From: Caproiciproducens sp. CPB-2
Lineage (GTDB): Bacteria; Bacillota; Clostridia; Oscillospirales; Acutalibacteraceae
Assembly: GCF_036287215.1 (NCBI RefSeq)
Contig: NZ_CP142860.1
Coordinates: 1,240,001-1,304,000, forward strand
Direction: 5' to 3'
DNA: 64,000 nt
Below are positions 42,099-49,459 of this stretch, piece after piece; position 1 is the first letter of the stretch, and each line of letters begins with the position of its first letter. Below the pieces are notes generated by a model. The model was not told the origin of the DNA, ran no database searches, and worked only from the letters and a program-made list of their open reading frames with translations. The position numbers and the translations under genes were made by a program.

Positions 42099-42713
42099 AT
42101 GCAGGACGGTATCATCTCCATCATTAATAGTTTTGGCTATCTTGGAATTTTTCTTTTGATCTTTATTGAAAATATATTTCCGCCTATTCCGTCGGAAGTG
42201 GTGTTGCTGTTCGGCGGGGCTTTGACACTCAGCACATCCATGAATGTTCCGCTGGTTATTGTCTTTGCCACGTTCGGTTCGCTGGCTGGAGCTGTCGTCC
42301 TCTATGGACTCGGGCGTATTTTAAAAGCGGAGCGCCTGAAGACTTTGTTTGCCGGTAAATTCGGACAGGTTATGCATCTGAAGCCGGAATATGTGAACCG
42401 TTCTACACGGTGGTTTTCCCGATATCAGAACAAGGCCGTATTTATCTGCCGTTGTATTCCGCTGATGCGCAGCCTGATTTCCATCCCCGCCGGATGTAAT
42501 GAAATGAATATTCCGCTGTTCTTGGTGCTGACTATGATTGGCAGTACAGTGTGGAATACTGTCCTGGTTCTGTCCGGCGCCTTTCTGGGAAGCGCCTGGG
42601 AATCTGCTCTGCCATATCTCAGCCAGTATTCTACAGTCGCAGTTATTGTGTGTATCATAGCTGCTTTCGGTTATGCAGCCTGGAAGATTTTCAGAAAAAG
42701 GAAGAAATCGTAG
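42099..42713 (+). CDS. DedA-family membrane protein
   Basis: 204 aa, hydrophobic. ENIFPPIPSEVVLLFGG near the N-terminus and RCIPLMRSLISIPAG are the DedA signature motifs with their conserved Glu/Arg/Pro residues. DedA proteins (UptA type) return undecaprenyl phosphate across the membrane. AGAGG lies 8 nt before the ATG at 42099 and overlaps the end of the PAP2 gene. The PAP2-DedA pair could together recycle the C55 lipid carrier. Confidence 0.9.
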   Translation: MQDGIISIINSFGYLGIFLLIFIENIFPPIPSEVVLLFGGALTLSTSMNVPLVIVFATFGSLAGAVVLYGLGRILKAERLKTLFAGKFGQVMHLKPEYVNRSTRWFSRYQNKAVFICRCIPLMRSLISIPAGCNEMNIPLFLVLTMIGSTVWNTVLVLSGAFLGSAWESALPYLSQYSTVAVIVCIIAAFGYAAWKIFRKRKKS

Positions 42714-42761
42714 AATAGGCAAATACGCGTCTTGCCTTGGCGGCTTGCTGGCATTTTCTAT

Positions 42762-44027
42762 TTATGCAAAATTCAATCCTATTTCCTGAACGATTTGGTA
42801 TAAAACGCCGCTGACAAGTTTTTGATCTTCCTCCGAGCCGTACAAACTGCTCGTCAAGGTACAGCGTCCCTGATAGGTAGAAACTGAAAGCTGAAAGTAA
42901 GGCACCTTTTTCACTGCCGTGCTGATAAATGCGTCTTCAATCTCGTGTCCGCCGAAACAGAGCCGTTCGTTATCGAGGATGCCTAAATTCGAATAGGAAG
43001 TGACGGGAACGGGCGAAATCCTGAGAAAAGATTTCTGCACGGCGGAAAAGGGCAGTATATGGAATAGCATATGAAACAGCATTGGTCCTTTCAAGCAATC
43101 GTTGCTTTGTTTTTGGGAACGCATTTGCCCGGACACCTTCTGGAGGGTTTCGGCAAATGTCTCCCCTGGGGCTATTTCCGCGTCACACCAGTAATTTCCG
43201 GTCAGGTTGCAAATGCCGCACTGCTGGCCTTCCTTTTTATATTTTCTCAAATCAACGGGACATGGAACCGTTATTTTTTTGCACCCTGTTATTTGATGAA
43301 GAACACGGATGTACGCTGTGAGGATCATGTCGTTTACACTCACATGGCAATCATTTGTAAAATGCCGTATGGCGTCAAACTGTTCTTTCTCTATCTGTGT
43401 TCTGCAGATAATCGGATGGGAAGAGTCCCCTGTCAGCGGAAGAACGATAGCGGGATCGGGCTTCCCATAATCTGATTTTGAAAACAATATTGCCAGTTTC
43501 TCTTTGAAACTCAGATTTTTCAGAAGCTGATTCAGGTTGCGCCTTCCGAGGGGCTCAGGACTTTTATTGAATCTCGCATCTTTTTCACACTTGGAATATA
43601 GGTCACAGAGCAGATACAGGTATTGCTTGAAGCCGGCTCCATCACTAACCATGTGGTTGATAATCAGGCAGAGCGTGTCATGTCTTTCGTCTCTTAGAAG
43701 CAGAATTTTCATCTGAGGTTCACAGGTAGGCTCGATTGCAGTAAGCAAATATGGAAATGGAGAGATTTCACCTTCACCTGAGACGTTTATCAGGCAGACC
43801 ATGTCTTCAGCGGTAAAGGGTCGTTTTTCCCAGCAGTGCCGTTTTTCATCAAATACGCAGGTAAGCTCCGGAATTGCTCCCACAGACAATTGAACCGCTT
43901 TTTTAAGAGAGGTTTCGCTGATATGGTCATGGAACCGGACATAACAACGGATGCGCGGCTCCTGTACCGTCCCGTAGAAATTTTGCATGCAGTCAAAAGC
44001 CTGCGCTTTGATTTTTTCCCTGTTCAT
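42762..44027 (-). CDS. Stand-alone condensation-domain-fold acyltransferase
   Basis: 421 aa of the CoA-dependent acyltransferase/NRPS condensation-domain superfamily. The active-site motif appears as NHMVSDGAG (HxxxDG; the first His of HHxxxDG is Asn) at about residue 140. VNDMILTAYIRVLHQITG and TVPCPVDLRKY correspond to conserved C-domain and alcohol-acetyltransferase segments. No carrier protein or adenylation domain is near. It could be an alcohol/amino-group acyltransferase or a polyketide-associated-like enzyme. Confidence 0.75.
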   Translation of the reverse strand: MNREKIKAQAFDCMQNFYGTVQEPRIRCYVRFHDHISETSLKKAVQLSVGAIPELTCVFDEKRHCWEKRPFTAEDMVCLINVSGEGEISPFPYLLTAIEPTCEPQMKILLLRDERHDTLCLIINHMVSDGAGFKQYLYLLCDLYSKCEKDARFNKSPEPLGRRNLNQLLKNLSFKEKLAILFSKSDYGKPDPAIVLPLTGDSSHPIICRTQIEKEQFDAIRHFTNDCHVSVNDMILTAYIRVLHQITGCKKITVPCPVDLRKYKKEGQQCGICNLTGNYWCDAEIAPGETFAETLQKVSGQMRSQKQSNDCLKGPMLFHMLFHILPFSAVQKSFLRISPVPVTSYSNLGILDNERLCFGGHEIEDAFISTAVKKVPYFQLSVSTYQGRCTLTSSLYGSEEDQKLVSGVLYQIVQEIGLNFA

Positions 44028-44125
44028 GACTTAACACCTCCGTCCGCTCCGCTGCCTCAATAGTTTTCTCTCGGTGCTGACACCGTGGGTTTCGCTATTT
44101 TCCTGTTTTGAGCCTTTTCAAAATT

Positions 44126-44154
44126 ATTTTATGATTCAGAAACGGTGTTGTCAA
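44126..44154 (-). promoter_or_regulatory. Promoter of the condensation-fold acyltransferase
   Basis: Minus strand TTGACA (44154-44149), 17-bp spacer, TAAAAT (44131-44126), about 100 bp before the ATG. Confidence 0.8.
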
Positions 44155-44196
44155 GTGCCTGAAGGCTTTTCTGTTGTAGCACTCCGAAATTCTTAC

Positions 44197-44298
44197 TATA
44201 GCAATTCCATTTCAGTTTGCGAGACAAAACACGTTTCTCCCCCGCCTTCGGCGGGGGAGAAACGCAACCTTGTTGCAGAATTAACTGGAAATGCTGTA
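44197..44298 (+). repeat. 102-bp palindromic repeat, copy C
   Basis: Starts TATAGCAATTCC and ends AATGCTGTA, in the same orientation as copy B. The central hairpin (CGTTTCTCCCCC with GGGGGAGAAACG) differs from copies A and B by paired changes. It lies 43 bp upstream of the acyltransferase promoter. Confidence 0.9.
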
Positions 44299-44410
44299 AG
44301 CCCGCCGAGTAAGGACAACGGACATAAAACGGGATATACAAGAGAATAAGAGTGGGTGCAATTTTCACAATTTGCAGTAACCCGAAATGGATAGAATAGA
44401 AGCAGAGAGA

Positions 44411-44443
44411 AAAGCCGCACGAATTCAGTATTCATGCGGCTTT
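44411..44443 (-). terminator. Terminator of the isochorismatase-like gene
   Basis: AAAGCCGCA-C-GAAT pairs with ATTC-A-TGCGGCTTT around a 5-nt loop; minus-strand tail TTTTCTC. Confidence 0.8.
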
Positions 44444-44504
44444 CGGAAAGTCAGGCAATAAAAGATGCAAGCCTGTTGGCTCGCGTTATGCCTATGATAT
44501 CAAG

Positions 44505-45038
44505 TTAGTCGTCTATCTCAGAAATGGTTTGCTCCATTGAAATAACCCGAGCATAACGATTGTTCCAAATTTTATTCTCATAGTATTCAGATAAAGCTTC
44601 TGCGCTTGCAAATGTATTATCAAATGTTGTTGTTGTTGCTCGCGGTACAGTTACATTGTACTCGTATTCAAAGGCGACTTTACAGGAAACATCGAAGCAA
44701 TATTCTGTTTGCATGCCACACATAATAATATTTTTCGTATGGATTTTTTGAAGATACTCATGCAATCCCGTATTTCGGAATGCGCTGTTATACTGCTTTT
44801 CAAAAATCTTATCATCGGGCAATGGCGCAATCTCCCTGTAGATTTTCCACCCTTTGCTGCCGTGTTCTAACTCATCACCGGCCCCGCCGTCGTGCTGGAC
44901 GTAAATAACAGGGATTTTTTTCTTCCTGCATGCCTGCAGCAAATTCTTTATGTTTTGAATAACGATAGTTTCATTATAAGGATGCCCTTCAACAAGGGCT
45001 GTCTGCATATCTATTATAATCAATGCATCGTAGTTCAT
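44505..45038 (-). CDS. Isochorismatase-family cysteine hydrolase
   Basis: 177 aa. The fold starts with ALIIIDMQTALVEG (catalytic Asp) and has the nucleophile Cys in IIMCGMQTEYCFDVS, preceded by the cis-peptide region. This superfamily includes nicotinamidases, N-carbamoyl hydrolases and isochorismatases; the substrate is not clear. The ATG at 45038 follows GGAGGGG. A longer frame to 45197 adds an unconserved basic/hydrophobic N-terminus and is rejected. Confidence 0.88.
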   Translation of the reverse strand: MNYDALIIIDMQTALVEGHPYNETIVIQNIKNLLQACRKKKIPVIYVQHDGGAGDELEHGSKGWKIYREIAPLPDDKIFEKQYNSAFRNTGLHEYLQKIHTKNIIMCGMQTEYCFDVSCKVAFEYEYNVTVPRATTTTFDNTFASAEALSEYYENKIWNNRYARVISMEQTISEIDD

Positions 45039-45267
45039 TTGCCCCTCCCTAAACATAGAATAAAAATAGAGGATATGTATTATTGAAAGCTTGGAAAACA
45101 AAAGCAAGACAAAACAACGCCGCCACCGGATTTTAAAGCTTTTTTGACCATTAACTCTTATCAGATTCCTGTTTGGTTTCGCATCATATAAAATCATTTG
45201 TTTTTATGATAGCATGTAAACAAGCAAAAGAGACCGGCAAATTTCAGAAATGAAATTTGCCGGTCTT

Positions 45268-45357
45268 TGGCGGAGAAAGAGGGATTTGAACCCTCGCGCC
45301 GGTTACCCGACCTACTCCCTTAGCAGGGGAGCCCCTTCACCACTTGGGTATTTCTCC
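45268..45357 (-). tRNA. tRNA-Ser (GCT)
   Basis: Reads 5'-GGAGAAATACCCAAGTGG on the minus strand. Acceptor stem GGAGAAA/TTTCTCC, long variable arm typical of class II tRNA, anticodon GCT (45324-45322) in the loop CTGCTAA, and T-loop GGTTCAAATCC. The 3' CCA is encoded (45270-45268). Confidence 0.95.
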
Positions 45358-45395
45358 TTATTGGTGAAAACAAAACAAATATGAAGTTTCTTAAA

Positions 45396-45484
45396 TGGCG
45401 GAGAGGAAGAGATTCGAACTCTTGGTCCCTTGCGGGATCACTAGTTTTCAAGACTAGCTCCTTAAACCACTCGGACACCTCTCC
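45396..45484 (-). tRNA. tRNA-Ser (TGA)
   Basis: Minus strand, starts GGAGAGGTGTCCGAGTGG. Acceptor GGAGAGG/CCTCTCC, anticodon TGA (45450-45448) in loop CTTGAAA, long variable arm, T-loop GTTCGAATC, encoded CCA. It lies 38 nt upstream of tRNA-Ser(GCT), likely in one transcript. Confidence 0.95.
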
Positions 45485-45557
45485 ATCACAAGTGCGAAAA
45501 CAATAATATCATATTTTAGGGGCTTGTGTCAATGCATTCCATTAAAATTCTTAAATA

Positions 45558-45594
45558 AATATCCGCCTCCGTTTCATGCGGGGAGGCGGATATT
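45558..45594 (-). terminator. Terminator of the CmpB-like gene
   Basis: AATATCCGCCTCC (45558-45570) pairs with GGAGGCGGATATT (45582-45594), 11-nt loop. Confidence 0.8.
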
Positions 45595-45597
45595 TTG

Positions 45598-45984
45598 CTA
45601 TTCGGCAAGGAAAGGGGCTTTTTCACACAGCCCGCAGAGTCCCAGGGCGGGAAGAGTGACCACAAACCACAGCAGGGAAAACGGTACGCAGATCTGCCCC
45701 ATAATGTTCAGCGGCAGTGCGGAATAATCCCATACGTTCTGCTTCAGAGCGACATTCACCAGAAGCCCGGTGACAAATTCCACTGTGGTGATAATTCCCG
45801 AACCGGCAAAGCACTTGACGGAAATCGGTCTGCTTCTCATCGTGTGGTTGCATACGCGGTCAATCAGGCATAAGCACAGCCCGCCTGCCGCAGCCATGGA
45901 AATATCCGTCTTCCCGCGACAGATCATTTCCAGCGCCGGATATACAGTTCCTCCGGTCAAAAATAGAAACGCATTTTTTTTCAT
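45598..45984 (-). CDS. Small CmpB-like putative ABC-transporter membrane protein
   Basis: 128 aa with four hydrophobic segments. The EMICRGKTDISMAAAGGLCLCLID, ITTVEFVTGLLVN and VWDYSALPLNIMGQICVPFSLLW motifs match the C-terminal part of the CmpB/PF06541 putative ABC-transporter type IV family. Only one half of the usual longer proteins is present. There is no neighbouring ABC gene, so a transport role is uncertain. Confidence 0.75.
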   Translation of the reverse strand: MKKNAFLFLTGGTVYPALEMICRGKTDISMAAAGGLCLCLIDRVCNHTMRSRPISVKCFAGSGIITTVEFVTGLLVNVALKQNVWDYSALPLNIMGQICVPFSLLWFVVTLPALGLCGLCEKAPFLAE

Positions 45985-46027
45985 CCTATATCACCCCACT
46001 TTGCGTTCGTTGAAATTGTTTGCAGGG

Positions 46028-46043
46028 CGAATAAATTTATTCG
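46028..46043. promoter_or_regulatory. Perfect 16-bp palindrome
   Basis: CGAATAAATTTATTCG lies 44 bp upstream of the CmpB-like start (minus) and about 150 bp before the Cache-GGDEF-EAL start (plus). It could be an operator for either gene. Confidence 0.4.
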
Positions 46044-46189
46044 TTCGGACTCAAATTTAAAAAGGAAGGTCCGATATTATAATTAATAAAATATTAAAAG
46101 CTTGTAAAATATTTTAAAATCATTTAATAAAAGGATTTAGAACCATTCACTTATCCAATTACGCAAAATCTGTCGAAATGGGTGGCTAA

Positions 46190-48433
46190 ATGAAATACCA
46201 GAGAAATAAAATGGTTCTGATTATTGTCGGGATTGTCGCAATATTGATTGCGCTGGGGCTGGGTTTTGTCTTTGGTGTCCGCAGTATTTTGACAGCGAAT
46301 ACGCAGACTTCGCTGCAAAAAATATCGGAACAGGGTTCAAACGCGGTTCGCGCGGCGATTGTGGGTAATCTGGACGCGCTCAGCGCCATTGCGCAGCAGA
46401 ACGGGCTTACCCAAAGCACGGCGGAACAAATGAGAATCCTTTCGGATGAAGCCAGAAGAAAAAATTTCGTGCGGGTGGCTTATGTCGACAGGTCCGGCCG
46501 GGCGGTTACCAACGACGGCAAGACGATGATGATTGGCGAAAGGGAATATTTTCAGAAGGCGCTGGCCGGCCACGCCAATATTTCGGGGGAACTGTACGAT
46601 TTATTTGATTCAAAAAGCAAAATTATCGCGTATGCGGTGCCGGTGATCCGTAACCGGGAAATTGTCGGCGTACTGGTCGCAACGACGCCGGACAAAGAAG
46701 AGCTGAATATCATGGATAATATTGCCGTTGATTCGGATTATTCCATTTATATTCTTTCCCATAACGGAACAGTGGTTTCCAACCGAAGCGGACAGGATCG
46801 GTTCAGCAACTTTTTCCAATACATCGGTGAGTCCTCTCAGCCGGAAATCAGCAGAATGAAAGGTGATTTTCTTTCCCGGCAGCCGGGCAGGGGAGTCTGT
46901 GCGATCAATGGAGTCGATAAGCTGATCGGATACAGCGGCATCCAGGGAACCGACGGCTGGATGTTTGCGGTCATGGTGGAAGAAAATAAAATCATGGCTC
47001 CCGGCAATCAGATCCTGATCATGAGCGGAATTTTATTCGGACTGCTGATCCTTGAATTCGTTGCTGCCTCCGTCGGCTTTTTTAAATTCAAAAAAAGCAG
47101 CTATGAAGCGAGTATGCGGCGTAAAGAGGATATCAGCTATTACACCTATACCGACCCTCTGACGAATCTGCCGAACCGCAAGGGAGTGGAAAAGAATATT
47201 TCCGAATGGATCAGGCTCTGTCGTGCGGAAAGCAAAAACGGAGCCGCCATTTTCCTTGATATCGACAATTTCCAGTCGGTCAATAATACCTTCGGCAACG
47301 ACATCGGGGATTCTTTCCTCGCTTCGGCGGCGGCCCGTCTGGCATCCGTGGAAGGAGAAAACACGCTGGTCGGCAGAATCGGCGGGGACGAGTTTACCCT
47401 CCTGATCTCCAATGTGAATACTCCGGAAGAGCTTGAAAGCTGTGCTAAAACGATTCTGCATCTGTTTGAGGAGCCGTTTCTGATTCATGGCAATGTCATT
47501 CAGCTGACGTGCAGCGTCGGCGCGATCCTGTTTCATTACCGGGAGATCATCGAGAACGACCGGTTCGATGAAATCATTAACCGCGGCGAATTTGTCCTGC
47601 ATGAAGCGAAGAGCACGTCGAAGGGAAGCTACGCCCTGTTTAACGACGAATTCGGAATTACGATTGACCGCCAGCATCAGATGCAGCGGGAACTCAAGCT
47701 GTCCATTCACAATGGCGAGTTCTGCTGCTATTTTCAGCCGCAGTACGACTATGAGAAAAGGGCGATTGTCGGCTTTGAGTCCCTGGCCCGCTGGAACAGC
47801 GCCAAATTCGGGATGGTATCGCCGGTTACGTTTATCGCGATGGCGGAAAACACCGGCTTCATCAAGGAACTGGGACGGTCTGTCGTCGACCGGACGTTTG
47901 CTTTCGCACAGGGCGTACAAGGCCGCGGGCTCCGGGTTTCCTTCAACACCTCACCTGTGGAGCTGCTGCAGGCGGACTATGTGGATTATGTGCTGGAACG
48001 CTTCCGCTACTATGGGCTGACTCCCGGCAGCGTGGCGATCGAGGTAACGGAATCCACCCTCATAGAATCTTTCGACGGGGTCATCAAAAAGCTCGAAATT
48101 CTGAGCGGCCATGGCATTTCCGTGTACCTTGACGATTTCGGGACGGGATTTTCATCCTTGACCTATCTGAAAAATCTCCCCATCCATTCGGTGAAAATCG
48201 ATAAAAGCTTTATCGACGAGGTGGTAACCGACCGGGTGGGGCGCGATATTGTGGACATGATTGTCCGGCTGGCGAAAAGGCTGAATCTGGAAGTCATTGC
48301 GGAGGGCGTGGAAACGCAGGCCCAGATCGACTGTATTTACAGCTGCGGCTGCAGGATGATTCAGGGGTATTTCATCAGTCCGCCGGTGCCCTGGGAGAAA
48401 GCGGTCGCGCTGTTGGACGGAGTGCATAAATAA
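46190..48433 (+). CDS. Cache-GGDEF-EAL c-di-GMP turnover protein
   Basis: 747 aa. A membrane helix (about 8-32), an extracellular Cache sensor domain (about 40-275), a second helix (about 280-302), then a GGDEF domain with the intact signature GRIGGDEFTLL, and an EAL domain whose signature is ESL (FESLARW) while the catalytic Glu, DDFGTG, KIDKSF and EGVE remain. It therefore probably makes c-di-GMP, and may also hydrolyse it. The ligand-sensing Cache domain points to control by a small extracellular molecule. A terminator follows. Confidence 0.9.
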   Translation: MKYQRNKMVLIIVGIVAILIALGLGFVFGVRSILTANTQTSLQKISEQGSNAVRAAIVGNLDALSAIAQQNGLTQSTAEQMRILSDEARRKNFVRVAYVDRSGRAVTNDGKTMMIGEREYFQKALAGHANISGELYDLFDSKSKIIAYAVPVIRNREIVGVLVATTPDKEELNIMDNIAVDSDYSIYILSHNGTVVSNRSGQDRFSNFFQYIGESSQPEISRMKGDFLSRQPGRGVCAINGVDKLIGYSGIQGTDGWMFAVMVEENKIMAPGNQILIMSGILFGLLILEFVAASVGFFKFKKSSYEASMRRKEDISYYTYTDPLTNLPNRKGVEKNISEWIRLCRAESKNGAAIFLDIDNFQSVNNTFGNDIGDSFLASAAARLASVEGENTLVGRIGGDEFTLLISNVNTPEELESCAKTILHLFEEPFLIHGNVIQLTCSVGAILFHYREIIENDRFDEIINRGEFVLHEAKSTSKGSYALFNDEFGITIDRQHQMQRELKLSIHNGEFCCYFQPQYDYEKRAIVGFESLARWNSAKFGMVSPVTFIAMAENTGFIKELGRSVVDRTFAFAQGVQGRGLRVSFNTSPVELLQADYVDYVLERFRYYGLTPGSVAIEVTESTLIESFDGVIKKLEILSGHGISVYLDDFGTGFSSLTYLKNLPIHSVKIDKSFIDEVVTDRVGRDIVDMIVRLAKRLNLEVIAEGVETQAQIDCIYSCGCRMIQGYFISPPVPWEKAVALLDGVHK

Positions 48434-48440
48434 TGGACAT

Positions 48441-48484
48441 ACTGCGGGGTGAGATTGATTGATTTTGCCCCGTAGTTTTTTTTG
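48441..48484 (+). terminator. Terminator of the Cache-GGDEF-EAL gene
   Basis: ACTGCGGGG (48441-48449) pairs with CCCCGTAGT (48468-48476), followed by a run of nine T. Confidence 0.85.
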
Positions 48485-48491
48485 TCTTTTG

Positions 48492-48500
48492 TGCTATAAT
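48492..48500 (+). promoter_or_regulatory. Extended -10 promoter of nagB
   Basis: TGC-TATAAT within TTTTGTGCTATAAT; no good -35. The same TTTTGTGCTATAAT string precedes the M20 dipeptidase. Confidence 0.6.
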
Positions 48501-48594
48501 TTGATTTAGAAAAGAAATTTTCGATATTTTCCGCCGAAAATAAAAATAATTTTTATTTTTCGAGCTTCAGCCGCCACAGGAAAGGAAGAGGTTT

Positions 48595-49347
48595 ATGAAA
48601 ATTATCAGCGCACCGGATTATCAGAGCATGAGCCGGAAAGCGGCCAACATTATCTCCGCACAGGTTATTCTGTTTCCGAATTCGGTCTTGGGCCTTGCCA
48701 CCGGTTCCACACCGCTTGGTGTATACAAGCAGCTGATAGAATGGTATAAAAAAGACGATATCGACTTCTCAAGGGTGCACAGCGTCAATCTTGACGAATA
48801 TTGCGGGCTGTCGGGCGAACACGAACAGAGCTATCGTTATTATATGAATACAAATTTCTTCAGCCAGGTCAATATTCCGATTGAAAACACGAATGTTCCG
48901 AACGGGCTTGCAAAGGATATCGACGCGGAATGTAAACGGTATGACAACGTCATCACCAGCCTGGGCGGCATTGACCTGCAGCTTCTGGGCATCGGACACA
49001 CCGGCCACATCGGGTTCAACGAGCCGGACGACGACTTTGACAAAATGACGCACTGTGTAAAGCTAAAGCAGAAAACCATCGATGCGAACGCGCGTTTCTT
49101 TAAAAATGCCTCGGAAGTGCCGCAGCGTGCTCTCACGATGGGCATCAAGGCGATTATGCAGGCGAAAAAGATTCTTCTGGTCGCCAACGGCGCCAGCAAA
49201 GCGGAGATTCTCTGCCGTTCGCTCTTCGGGCCGATCACCCCGGAAGTCCCGGCGTCCATCCTTCAGCTCCACAATGACCTGACGGTTGTCGCGGACGAAG
49301 AGGCGCTTGCGGTCATCCGCGGGCAGTATCCCTCTGCGATCGGATAA
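48595..49347 (+). CDS. nagB: Glucosamine-6-phosphate deaminase NagB
   Basis: 250 aa. It converts glucosamine-6-phosphate to fructose-6-phosphate and ammonia. The family motifs LGLATGSTPLGVY, VNLDEYCGL (catalytic Asp), LLGIGHTGHIGFNEP (catalytic His) and VANGASKAEI are all present. AAAGGAAGAGG lies before the ATG. It stands alone: no nagA, PTS or GntR gene is adjacent. Confidence 0.96.
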   Translation: MKIISAPDYQSMSRKAANIISAQVILFPNSVLGLATGSTPLGVYKQLIEWYKKDDIDFSRVHSVNLDEYCGLSGEHEQSYRYYMNTNFFSQVNIPIENTNVPNGLAKDIDAECKRYDNVITSLGGIDLQLLGIGHTGHIGFNEPDDDFDKMTHCVKLKQKTIDANARFFKNASEVPQRALTMGIKAIMQAKKILLVANGASKAEILCRSLFGPITPEVPASILQLHNDLTVVADEEALAVIRGQYPSAIG

Positions 49348-49406
49348 ATTTCATAGCGATTTTACAGGGTGGACTTCGGTTCACCCTTATTTTTTGGTAT
49401 TTTTTG

Positions 49407-49441
49407 TGCTATAATAAAAGCGACATAACAAGCGACATAAC
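49407..49441 (+). promoter_or_regulatory. Extended -10 promoter and direct repeat before the dipeptidase
   Basis: TGC-TATAAT at 49407-49415, followed by a direct repeat of AGCGACATAACA (from about 49419 and 49431) just past the expected start point. The repeat could be an operator or leader feature. Confidence 0.5.
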
Positions 49442-49459
49442 AGGAAAGGAAGAATATCC

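Larger units (their letters stand above)
44028..44504. other. Intergenic region upstream of the acyltransferase
   Basis: 477 bp without a supported gene. It contains the acyltransferase promoter (44126-44154), repeat copy C (44197-44298) and the terminator of the isochorismatase-like gene (44411-44443). The 140 bp from 44299 to 44410 show nothing I can identify. Confidence 0.7.

Noticed and set aside
26530..44298. The 102-bp repeats as a degenerate CRISPR array
   Set aside because: Copies are thousands of bases apart, single and in both orientations, with no spacers and no cas genes.
44505..45197. Longer isochorismatase-like frame with an apparent N-terminal hydrophobic segment
   Set aside because: The first 53 residues are not family-like and GGAGGGG lies directly before the ATG at 45038.
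45268..45484. tRNA-Ser pair as an integration (att) site
   Set aside because: No integrase, no repeat of a tRNA 3' end and no mobile genes nearby.
46000..46189. c-di-GMP riboswitch upstream of the Cache-GGDEF-EAL gene
   Set aside because: None of the conserved GEMM riboswitch sequence or helices is visible; only a short palindrome is present.
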